The notes under the pieces were generated by a model. It was not told the origin of the DNA. It worked only from the letters and a program-made list of their open reading frames with translations, and ran no database searches. The translations under genes were made by a program, and so were the position numbers. This document shows positions 57,592-64,000 of a stretch of DNA of 64,000 nt, one piece after another; positions within the stretch are counted from its first letter, which is position 1; each line of letters opens with the position of its first letter. Location of the stretch: positions 8,680,001 to 8,744,000 of the forward strand of contig NZ_CP066831.1 in assembly GCF_016598615.1 (NCBI RefSeq). The letters are read 5' to 3'. The stretch is from Streptomyces liliifuscus. GTDB lineage: Bacteria > Actinomycetota > Actinomycetes > Streptomycetales > Streptomycetaceae.

Positions 57592-58113
57592 TCAGAAGGT
57601 GAGCCGCAGGGTGCGCTGCAGACTGAAGCCGGCCTGCATGTCGATGCGCGGATGGATGCGGTGGTTGACCAGCACACCGGAGCCCGCCGCGCCGGTGCCG
57701 CCGCCGAAGACACCGAACTCGCGCAGCGACCAGGTGGCCGGCCCGCCGGGGATGTCGGCGGTGGTGAACTGGGCCGTGATCTCGAGCCGGTTGGTGAACG
57801 CGCCGCCCACAAAAGTGATCTGACCTGCCGTCAGGGACTGGCGGGCGGTCTCGGTGTAGAGCTGGCTGCGGGTGCGGCGGGCCGCCTCCGGCGGGACGGC
57901 GCCGGCGTCCCAGGACGGGTCACCGGTGCCGACCGCCCAGTGGGTGAGCCGGGCGCCCTGCGGATCGCCCTTCATCAGCGCGGCCAGCAGTCTGCGCAGC
58001 CCGTCCAGGATCAGGTTCTGCCGCCAGTCCCGGCACCAGACCTGCCGCCCGGAGGCGTCGACGAGCACGTCACGGTACCGGCCGGACGGGCCCTGGAGAG
58101 ACTCCTCGTCCAT
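57592..58113 (-). CDS. Tail-fibre-like eCIS protein
   Basis: A 173-residue protein. It starts DEESLQGPSGRYRDVLVDAS, followed by NLILDGLRRLLAALMKGDPQ and ITFVGGAFTNRLEITAQF. Its N-terminal dozen residues fit an attachment peptide and the rest resembles phage tail-fibre head domains that end in ...GVLVNHRIHPRIDM and RTLRLTF. It probably bridges the baseplate and the DUF6519 protein. ATG at 58113 with AAGGGA upstream. Confidence 0.75.
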   Translation of the reverse strand: MDEESLQGPSGRYRDVLVDASGRQVWCRDWRQNLILDGLRRLLAALMKGDPQGARLTHWAVGTGDPSWDAGAVPPEAARRTRSQLYTETARQSLTAGQITFVGGAFTNRLEITAQFTTADIPGGPATWSLREFGVFGGGTGAAGSGVLVNHRIHPRIDMQAGFSLQRTLRLTF

Positions 58114-58124
58114 GGGGTTCCCTT

Positions 58125-59639
58125 CTACGAGATCGCGGTGTGCCAGCTGCGGGAGGCGGTGTCGGGCGGGTCCACGGCCGTGTCGGCCGAGCGGTGGGCA
58201 CCCGCGTTGGTGAGGAAGCGCCGGAAGCCGGGCAGTGTGTCGGCTCCGGCGTCCGCGCCCTCGCCGTAGACCTCCTCCTGGAGCAGGACACCCAGGTCGT
58301 CCGCCTGCTCCGCCGCCATCACGGAAGCGTTGTACTCCTCCTCGACCTCCACGCTCGGCATCAGCACGAACACCGCGCGGACGTTGACCGGCAGGAACTC
58401 CCGCAGGATCGTCCGGATCCGCTCCCACTCGGCCTGCAGCACGAACACCTCGGTGGCGATGTCCGGGACGATGTACACGCCGAGGGTGTCCCGGGAGTAC
58501 CAGGTGCTCTCGTCCCGGTCGTAACCGCCCCCGGGACGGGGCCTTCCGCAGTCGTAGGAGTAGGCGGCCGTGTCGTCGTGGAGGCGGTTGCGCAGTCGGT
58601 ACATCGCCTCCGGGTCGGTCGTGTCGAGCGAACCGGGCGGCTCGGTACGGAAGTTCAGGTACGGCGGCCCGCTCTCCCGGGCGCGGGTGCTGCCGTCGGC
58701 GTACGCGAACCGGCCGTCCTCCAGCGGTTCACGGCGCGAGATGTCGTAGGAGACCAGCAAGTTCCTCACGAACTCCCGGACTTGGGCGTCCCAGCCGGTC
58801 AGCCGGTTGATCATGGCGGTGACGTTGGAGGCCGCTCCGACCGTCCGGTAGAACTCCGGGGCGAACATCAGCTCGCCGCGCTGGGCGTCCTCGTCCAGGT
58901 AGTCCTTCAGCCGCCAGCCGATCTGGCGTGCCAGCCGCGGCAACAGCCGGGCGTCCACCCGTCGGACGTCGTGGATCCCGGCGAGTTCCTCGATCTGGCC
59001 GCGCAGCAGGTCGGCATGGGTCTCGACGATCTCGACGAAACGCTGCAACTGCCCCTTGTGCACGTCTTCCTGAGCCACCGTGAAGGGTGCCGGGAGGCTG
59101 GTGTCGCGGACCCGGTCGGCCTGCGGCAGCGCCGCGAACAGTGCCGTGCCGTAGTGGCCGGTGGCGAGTGCGGAAGTCTGGGTGGCGCGGCTGTAGAAAC
59201 CGGCGTCGGTGACGAAGGCCGTGTAGTAGTAGCGGGTTCCGGCCGACACCCCTTCCTGGTCGACGACTTCGACGGTGGTGGACCCGTCCGCTGTGGGGAT
59301 ACGACGGACGAGGCCCGCCAGTCGGCGGTCGCGCGGCACGCCTCGGAACCGGAAGCGGCGGGTGGTGGTGACGAGCTTCCCCGCCTCCCACTCGCTGCGG
59401 GTCTCCTCCACGTCGGCCGGGAAGTCCGCGCTGTCGTGCACCAGCACCCCGTCGGTGAGGTCGCCGTCCGCCGCCGGGACGGGCGCCCAGCCGCGCCGGG
59501 CGGTGCCCGGGAAGCGGCGCTCGCGGCGCAGCACGCGGACGCGTACGGCGGGATCGGGCAGCATCCATGACAGCCGGACCGCCGGGCCAAGCGGGTCCGT
59601 ACGGGCGGTAAAGCCCAGCGCCGCGAGATCAGGGTTCAT
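58125..59639 (-). CDS. Phage tail protein I-like baseplate protein
   Basis: A 504-residue protein. Residues 1-160 read as a fibronectin-like beta domain (GPAVRLSWMLPDPAVRVRVL, GTRYYYTAFVTDAGFYSR), unusual for P2 gpI, and the rest is gpI-like (HKGQLQRFVEIVETHADLLR, RLARQIGWRLKDYLDEDA, YRTVGAASNVTAMINRLTGW). It binds gpJ at the baseplate wedge. Its ATG overlaps the gpJ stop (ATGA). The C-terminal region (VVPD...FVLMPSVEVEEEYNA) is acidic and extended. Confidence 0.85.
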   Translation of the reverse strand: MNPDLAALGFTARTDPLGPAVRLSWMLPDPAVRVRVLRRERRFPGTARRGWAPVPAADGDLTDGVLVHDSADFPADVEETRSEWEAGKLVTTTRRFRFRGVPRDRRLAGLVRRIPTADGSTTVEVVDQEGVSAGTRYYYTAFVTDAGFYSRATQTSALATGHYGTALFAALPQADRVRDTSLPAPFTVAQEDVHKGQLQRFVEIVETHADLLRGQIEELAGIHDVRRVDARLLPRLARQIGWRLKDYLDEDAQRGELMFAPEFYRTVGAASNVTAMINRLTGWDAQVREFVRNLLVSYDISRREPLEDGRFAYADGSTRARESGPPYLNFRTEPPGSLDTTDPEAMYRLRNRLHDDTAAYSYDCGRPRPGGGYDRDESTWYSRDTLGVYIVPDIATEVFVLQAEWERIRTILREFLPVNVRAVFVLMPSVEVEEEYNASVMAAEQADDLGVLLQEEVYGEGADAGADTLPGFRRFLTNAGAHRSADTAVDPPDTASRSWHTAIS

Positions 59640-61144
59640 ATCAGGCCGCCCTCGGCCTCCACCGACAGCAGGCCCGCCGTGGGGAACTCCCGGGGCTGGA
59701 GCTGGATCAGGCCGGTGGCCGCGTCCACCTGCTCGCCCGCCGGAACCGAGCGCACTCCGGCAAAGGTGGTGACCCGCGAGTACGCCACTCCCGGCTGGCT
59801 CTCCACCGCCTCGTAGATCTTGCTGAGGTAGAAGCTCTGCCCGAACCCGATCCGTTCCAGGTCGAAGAGGGCGCCCAGCGCCTTCTCGACCCTGCTGCGC
59901 ACATCGGCCCGGTAGAAGGTCGGCTCGGCACCGACCGTCACCGCGAGGTCGACCCGCACGAACACCGGCTGCCGCACCGACACCAGGGCGGTCACCATCG
60001 CCCGCTCGGCGAGATACGTCAGCACCTGGGCGCGCAGCCGGCAGGTGGGCGCGGCCCCGGCGGAGTCCACCACGTACACGTCCACGTGGTTCCAGGAGGG
60101 CGCGACGGCGATCGCCCGGGTCACACCCGGGACGTTCTCGGCGAGTGCCGCGTAGTCGGTCGCGGTGACCGCGCGCTGACCGCTGCGGAAGACGTACGGT
60201 GCGAGCGCTCGGGCATGCTCGATCGACTCGCGCTCCGCGCCGCCGGAGGCCGCCAGCGGATTGACCACGGTGACAGGGAGGTTGACGCCGGACTTGGCGA
60301 CCGTGACGGTGCCGGCGCCGACGTTGCCACGCTGCCCGCCGCCGATCAGATAGGTGGCCCGTACGGTCGCCCCGGCAGGAGGGACACGGCCGTGGGCGGC
60401 GTCCCCGAAGACCAGCTCCGCGCTGTCCTCGGCGTCGATCCTGACGACGTAGTGCGGATCCGCCGAGCGGCTGTGCAACAGCGTTCCGCGCCGCTCCCAG
60501 CGCTCGAAGCCGCCGCCCGCGTCCACCTCCACCGCCAGGTACTCCTGAGAGTCCGGATCGCGGGGCAACAGCACCGGGCTCTGCGTGAGCCGGAAGCCCT
60601 GGTTCGCATCGCCGGTGGAGGCACCCAGCACCTCGTTGTCGATCCGCTGGGCGTCGACGCAGGTCAATGTGGCGGCCACCGGGGTGCCGGAGCCGTCCTG
60701 GGGGACCTGGAGCGGGACGGGCGGCACCGGCAGATAACAGAACTCGATGGGTGGCCTGCCGGGCGCGGCCTCCGTGGCGAAGCGGGCTCCGGGCTGTACG
60801 ACCAACGGGGTGGCGGTGTCGTTGCGGGCCGTGAGGGTCAGCTCGACGGCTGCCGGGGCCGGGGTGGAGAGGGTGTAGCCGATCAGGCCCAACAGGTCGA
60901 TGACACTGCGTCGTTCGACGGCGGTGGCGAGGAAGGCCTCGTTCGCGATCCGGTCCTGGTAGTACAGCAGGACGTCGCCGACCTGCGCGAACAGCTCCAG
61001 CAGCAGCCGCCCGAGGTCGTTGTCGGAACGGTCCGTCCACTCCGGCAACTTGAGCGCGGCCGTGTCCAACAGCGAGGTGACCAGGGCGTCGTAGTCGCGG
61101 TCGGTGTAGTCCGTGATGCCGGGGATCCCGGGTTCGGAGGCCAT
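59636..61144 (-). CDS. Putative baseplate assembly protein, gpJ-like
   Basis: A 502-residue wedge protein. The typical N-terminus ITDYTDRDYDALVTSLLDTA leads to LPEWTDRSDNDLGRLLLELF and YYQDRIANEAFLATAVERRS; the C-terminal half carries ATYLIGGGQRGNVGAGTVTV and AVTATDYAALAENVPGVTRA, matching the P2 gpJ and eCIS Afp11-like families. It forms the baseplate wedge with gp25 and gpI. Tight ATGA overlap with the downstream gpI gene. Confidence 0.92.
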   Translation of the reverse strand: MASEPGIPGITDYTDRDYDALVTSLLDTAALKLPEWTDRSDNDLGRLLLELFAQVGDVLLYYQDRIANEAFLATAVERRSVIDLLGLIGYTLSTPAPAAVELTLTARNDTATPLVVQPGARFATEAAPGRPPIEFCYLPVPPVPLQVPQDGSGTPVAATLTCVDAQRIDNEVLGASTGDANQGFRLTQSPVLLPRDPDSQEYLAVEVDAGGGFERWERRGTLLHSRSADPHYVVRIDAEDSAELVFGDAAHGRVPPAGATVRATYLIGGGQRGNVGAGTVTVAKSGVNLPVTVVNPLAASGGAERESIEHARALAPYVFRSGQRAVTATDYAALAENVPGVTRAIAVAPSWNHVDVYVVDSAGAAPTCRLRAQVLTYLAERAMVTALVSVRQPVFVRVDLAVTVGAEPTFYRADVRSRVEKALGALFDLERIGFGQSFYLSKIYEAVESQPGVAYSRVTTFAGVRSVPAGEQVDAATGLIQLQPREFPTAGLLSVEAEGGLI

Positions 61145-61150
61145 GGCGGG

Positions 61151-61531
61151 TCAGCCGATCGGGACGACGACCGATTGCAGGCCGGGCCGCGTGGAGTCGA
61201 CGTAGACCACACGCAGCCGCAGCACGCCCGGCTCGGTCTCGATCACACCGACCTCCTGGGGCAGCACCCGCGGCTCGAAGCGCAGCAGGGCGCGGGTGAT
61301 CTGGTGCCGGGCGATCGCGACCATGCCCTCGTCCACGGTCTCCTGGAACAGTTGCGTCACCCCGCCGCCGTACTCCCGCAGCATCGGCCGCTCGCCGATC
61401 CGGGTCAGCAGCAGCCGTACGACGTTCTCGCGCAGCTTGTCCGCACCGGCGGAGACGGCGATGCCACCGGTGCGCGGGTCGACGCGGAAGGGGAAGGCCA
61501 TGCCTCGGATGGCCGCGGTGTCCTCGGGCAT
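61151..61531 (-). CDS. GPW/gp25-family baseplate wedge protein
   Basis: A 126-residue T4 gp25-like protein. The EPR-type core is LREYGGGVTQLFQETVDEGM, preceded by ENVVRLLLTRIGERPML, and IARHQITRALLRFEPRV. gp25 nucleates the sheath at the wedge in contractile systems. It starts 18 bp after the PAAR-like gene and ends 6 bp before gpJ. Confidence 0.93.
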   Translation of the reverse strand: MPEDTAAIRGMAFPFRVDPRTGGIAVSAGADKLRENVVRLLLTRIGERPMLREYGGGVTQLFQETVDEGMVAIARHQITRALLRFEPRVLPQEVGVIETEPGVLRLRVVYVDSTRPGLQSVVVPIG

Positions 61532-61549
61532 GAGGGCTCGCTTTCGGGG

Positions 61550-61867
61550 TCAGTCGGCGGTGAGGAGGTTCTGGCCGGCGTCGGTGACCGACCAAGTACC
61601 GCTGGAGGTCCGGCCGGTGGCGGTGCTGAGCAGGACGGGCCTGTCGGCGGCGAACAACACCGTGGACGCGCCGGCGGTTTGGGAGGAGACGGCGGTACAG
61701 GGAGCGCTGGTCCGGGGGCAACCGGGGATCGGCGATGTCTCCAAGGTGCCGATCAGCGCGGCCTCGCCTGCGACCACGAGGACGTCCGACACGGCGGTGC
61801 CCACCGGGGAGACCGCGCTCTTGTGCAGGCACTCGATGGTCGACTCCTTCGTGATGACGGCAGCCAT
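61550..61867 (-). CDS. PAAR-like spike-tip protein
   Basis: A 105-residue protein. The pattern TIECLHKSAVSPVGTAVSDV ... SPIPGCPRTSAPCTAV ... FAADRPVLLSTATG resembles PAAR-like/DUF4280 tips, with cysteines at 13, 49 and 56 that could bind a metal. Lying between gpV and gp25 genes, as Afp10-type tips do, supports this. It would sharpen the needle of the particle. Confidence 0.75.
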   Translation of the reverse strand: MAAVITKESTIECLHKSAVSPVGTAVSDVLVVAGEAALIGTLETSPIPGCPRTSAPCTAVSSQTAGASTVLFAADRPVLLSTATGRTSSGTWSVTDAGQNLLTAD

Positions 61868-61870
61868 CGC

Positions 61871-62365
61871 TCACCCCTTCTTGATCTCGACCTTGTCCGC
61901 AGTGATCCGCACGTTCTGGCCGGTCGCGTCGATGACCAGCCCCTGCGGGCAGGTGATCAGCACACCGTCGCCCGAGAGCTCGACGCGGTTCCCGGACGGA
62001 TCGGCCAGCGTGATCCGCTCCTCGCCCTCGCTGTCGTCCAGCACGATCACGTGTCCGGACGAGGTCTTCACGACCCGCCGGTCCGGCGAGCCGGCCTCCG
62101 TCGGCAGTTCACCCCGTGGCCACCACGTTCCGATCCACACCGGCGCCCCCGGATCCCCGTTCTCGAACGCGACCCACACCTTCGCCCCGACCGGCGGGAC
62201 GAAGAAGTGGCCGTACGGCAGACAGGGCCGGGCCAGCGCGTCAGCCTCCGTGCCCTCGGCGTCGTAGACGGAGGGCACGCTGACCAGGAGCCGGCCGTCC
62301 TCGCGCACGTCCCTGACGGTCGCCGCGTACAGCCCGGGGAAGCTCTGTGCCGTGATGTCGAACAC
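61871..62365 (-). CDS. Baseplate spike protein, gpV/gp5-like
   Basis: A 164-residue protein with an OB-fold (LYAATVRDVREDGRLLVSVP, CLPYGHFFVPPVGAKVWVAF, ENGDPGAPVWIGTWWPRGEL) and a C-terminal beta-helix needle (SSGHVIVLDDSEGEERITLA; GVLITCPQGLVIDA). The chain forms the trimeric spike that punctures the target. I chose the GTG at 62365 with GGAGG well placed; a GTG at 62374 overlaps the gpD stop as GTGA and is an alternative. Confidence 0.9.
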   Translation of the reverse strand: MFDITAQSFPGLYAATVRDVREDGRLLVSVPSVYDAEGTEADALARPCLPYGHFFVPPVGAKVWVAFENGDPGAPVWIGTWWPRGELPTEAGSPDRRVVKTSSGHVIVLDDSEGEERITLADPSGNRVELSGDGVLITCPQGLVIDATGQNVRITADKVEIKKG

Positions 62366-62370
62366 CGCCG

Positions 62371-63468
62371 TCACCTCCGTGCCGTGAACGCGGTCGTGTA
62401 CGAGCGGGCGGTGACGTCCACCTCGTGCCGGACCCGGGCGAGATACCAGTCGCCGGACCAGCGGCCGCCGAAGCCGCTGAGCCGGACCCTTCGGCGGGGC
62501 CGGAACAGCACGTTGCCCGCCGCGCGGCCGGTGGCGGTCTGGCCGAGGCGGCGGGCCCGGTCGCCGAGCACCGAGGAGCGGTCGTCCCTCGTGCGGGAGG
62601 CGGCCCCGGCCGGGCGGCCCTGGGTGCGCCAGGTCTCGGTGAGCCGGGCCCGGACCGGGGCGCCCGCGGCCAGGATCGCGGCGGCCCACTCGCCGCCCTT
62701 GCCCAGCGCGGCGATCCGGGTGGGGTCGGGGACCCAGCCGGTGTCGGCCGGTGTCACCGAGGTCTGCGCGGTCTCGACCCGGTCGCCGGTCTGCGGGTCC
62801 GTGGTGACCAGTCGCTCCCCGGGATCGGTGGCGAAGGCGTCGAAGGCGGTCTCCAGGTCCAGCACGTTCAGGTTGTGGACGAGCTGCTGTTCGATCGGCG
62901 GATCGGCCAGCAGCGCCCGGGTGGCGACGAAGTCGAGCCGGTCGCGCGGCCCCGAGCAGTCCACCCCGACCTTGCAGTCGTACGCCTGAGCCAGTCGGTG
63001 CAGCAGCGCCAGGTCGGTCTCCTCGACCTGCTGCAACGGTCGTTCCGCGTCGAAGACCGGGTCCTCGCCGGGAGCGATACGGCCCGGGGCCAGCCCGCCC
63101 GCGAGCGCGACCTCGCGGACGGCCGCGCTCAGCGTGGTGTTCCACCAGCGTCGGGTCCGGGGCACCAGCGAGAGCGGGGCCAGCGCGTCCGCCGCCTCCA
63201 CCACGACCCGGGCCGCGCCCAGCCGTTCGAAGGCGCACCGCACCGAGGTCACCGTGCCCCTGAACACCCGGGCGTGGGCGGTCCTGCTGCCCAGGTCGAT
63301 CTCGACCGGCAGCCCCTCGTGCAGGATGTCCGGCAGCGCCAGGGAGCGGTCGTGGAAGGTGAGCGTGGCGAGGTCGGTCCGCAGGTCGCTCTCCTCGACC
63401 TCGACCCGGGCGACCATGGTGCTCGCGTCCTGCCCGGCGATGCGCACACGCAGATGGATGTCGGCCAT
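62371..63468 (-). CDS. Hub protein, phage late control gene D-like
   Basis: A 365-residue hub domain protein. FHDRSLALPDILHEGLPVEI, VFRGTVTSVRCAFERLGAAR, VEETDLALLHRLAQAYDCKV and RFRPRRRVRLSGF-like C-terminus are gpD / VgrG-hub features. It caps the tube and holds the gpV spike. In most eCIS the gpD and gpV parts may be fused as a VgrG-like protein (Afp8); here they are two genes overlapping by a few bases. Confidence 0.9.
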   Translation of the reverse strand: MADIHLRVRIAGQDASTMVARVEVEESDLRTDLATLTFHDRSLALPDILHEGLPVEIDLGSRTAHARVFRGTVTSVRCAFERLGAARVVVEAADALAPLSLVPRTRRWWNTTLSAAVREVALAGGLAPGRIAPGEDPVFDAERPLQQVEETDLALLHRLAQAYDCKVGVDCSGPRDRLDFVATRALLADPPIEQQLVHNLNVLDLETAFDAFATDPGERLVTTDPQTGDRVETAQTSVTPADTGWVPDPTRIAALGKGGEWAAAILAAGAPVRARLTETWRTQGRPAGAASRTRDDRSSVLGDRARRLGQTATGRAAGNVLFRPRRRVRLSGFGGRWSGDWYLARVRHEVDVTARSYTTAFTARR

Positions 63469-63475
63469 GGCGGAC

Positions 63476-63790
63476 TCAGGCCCGCTCGATCCGGGTTGCG
63501 TCGTCCGCCGACGGGATCAGCAGCAGATCGCCGGGCCGGTAACTGTCCGGCAAGCGGCCGGAGTTGGCGTCGAGCAGTGCCCAGTACAGGTCCTCGCGGC
63601 CGAGGAAACGCAGGGCCAGCAGGTCGACGGCGTCATAGCCGGTCCAGCGGTGCCGGCGGGATACGGCGGGGTCGGCGGCGGGCGCCGGCAGAGCGCGCCG
63701 CACGGGTAGGGAGCGGGTCGCGCCCCGGGTGGCGTGGTGCACCTGCAGTGCCTCCATGCCCCGGTAGCGGGAAAGCGGACCGACGGCCAT
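63476..63790 (-). CDS. LysM-domain tail protein
   Basis: A 104-residue protein whose C-terminal half is a LysM-like motif (GYDAVDLLALRFLGREDLYW, then ALLDANSGRLPDSYRPGDLL and LIPSADD). It corresponds to the LysM (gp53-like) segment of Afp7-type proteins, linking tube and hub. 7 bp separate it from gpD; it is a separate gene here. Confidence 0.85.
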   Translation of the reverse strand: MAVGPLSRYRGMEALQVHHATRGATRSLPVRRALPAPAADPAVSRRHRWTGYDAVDLLALRFLGREDLYWALLDANSGRLPDSYRPGDLLLIPSADDATRIERA

Positions 63791-63821
63791 GGGCGTGAAC
63801 TCCTCATCCGGGTACGGCTGT

Positions 63822-64000
63822 TCAGAACAGGACGTTGCCGATGTCCTCGTAGGCGGTGTCGTAGAAGGCCAGGCCGATCCGCCTGGCGGTGTCGATCATG
63901 AAGGAGAGGGAGTCGACCCGTTCCGTCATGCTGATCTCCACCTCGGCCCGTACCGGGTCGAGGTCGGCGTTGAACTGGGTCTCGTTGATGCGGAGTTCGC
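63822..64000 (-). CDS. Tube-like/adaptor protein of the eCIS, C-terminal fragment
   Basis: The last 58 codons of a gene running off the right edge: ELRINETQFNADLDPVRAEV, then EISMTERVDSLSFMIDTARR and IGLAFYDTAYEDIGNVLF. The pattern (L.I.ET.FN..L.P.RA.V) matches the tube-like domain that precedes LysM in Afp7-type proteins. Partial; the rest of the eCIS lies beyond. Confidence 0.65.
   Translation of the reverse strand, partial: ELRINETQFNADLDPVRAEVEISMTERVDSLSFMIDTARRIGLAFYDTAYEDIGNVLF

Noticed and set aside
58125..61874. A 1249-residue open frame on the minus strand
   Set aside because: It is the gpI frame extended through the out-of-frame reverse of gpJ and gp25; the real start is the ATG at 59639 overlapping the gpJ stop.
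53059..64000. Prophage
   Set aside because: No integrase, capsid, portal, terminase, lysis genes or attachment repeats in the window; gene set matches eCIS.
1..64000. tRNA or rRNA genes
   Set aside because: No cloverleaf with a TTC-loop or rRNA-like conserved block was seen on either strand; a dedicated covariance-model scan would settle it.

Overview
The window is high-GC actinobacterial chromosome, almost certainly Streptomyces. Supporting signs are GTG/TTG starts, strong third-position GC bias, an infC-rpmI-rplT / pheS-pheT core, SARP, MocR and NsdA-like regulators, a rare TTA codon, leaderless promoters, and a dispersed 3'-end repeat (GGGGCGCGGGGAACTGCGC type). No tRNA, rRNA, CRISPR array or insertion sequence was seen.

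Layout. 1-7.8 kb: cytochrome P450 tail, RluA pseudouridine synthase, APC permease, PadR regulator with a DrrAB-type exporter, an iron-box-controlled siderophore-interacting protein and a 5'-3' exonuclease. 8-13.5 kb: a betaine/proline ABC system whose permease is fused to two substrate-binding domains, an XRE-cupin regulator and a metal-chelate binding protein. 13.4-16 kb: TDT exporter divergent from a LysR gene, then an eight-unit 28-nt tandem array. 16-21 kb: a gamma-glutamyl-amine catabolic cluster (amidohydrolase, GntR regulator, glutamine-synthetase-like ligase, aldehyde dehydrogenase, SDR). 21-29.9 kb: DUF2510 protein, PLP amino-acid deaminase/aldolase-like protein, a proline-rich membrane protein translationally coupled to a mycosin-like protease, a beta-lactamase-fold lipoprotein-like protein, SseB and DUF1844 proteins. 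30-38 kb: conserved housekeeping block (infC, rpmI, rplT, TrmH methyltransferase, PAS histidine kinase, pheST). 38-53 kb: SpoIIE-type phosphatase, NsdA-like regulator, TTA-containing NUDIX gene, 3-hydroxyacyl-CoA dehydrogenase, a Tat-exported glycosidase-like protein, DMT exporter divergent from a MocR regulator, a degenerate histidine phosphatase, a GH51 arabinofuranosidase, a SufS-type cysteine desulfurase and a CGNR zinc-finger protein.

53-64 kb, all on the minus strand and running off the right edge, is the baseplate/spike half of an extracellular contractile injection system (eCIS, phage-tail-like particle): tube-like adaptor (partial), LysM protein, gpD hub, gpV spike, PAAR-like tip, gp25, gpJ, gpI, a fibre-like protein, a DUF6519 protein, an unknown protein, and then an S41 peptidase without a signal peptide and a SARP-type regulator overlapping its stop codon. 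Sheath, main tube, AAA+ ATPase and terminator genes are not in the window and are expected upstream (beyond 64000). This accessory module, particularly its peptidase/regulator end, is the best candidate for something undescribed.

Regulatory architecture is unusually readable: a PadR-type operator touching a consensus promoter, an iron box, a four-segment attenuator-like leader before pheS, a 35-bp nested palindrome over a leaderless promoter, overlapping divergent start codons at the MocR/exporter pair, and a 17-bp palindrome that occurs upstream of both the NsdA-like gene and a nearby small membrane-protein gene.
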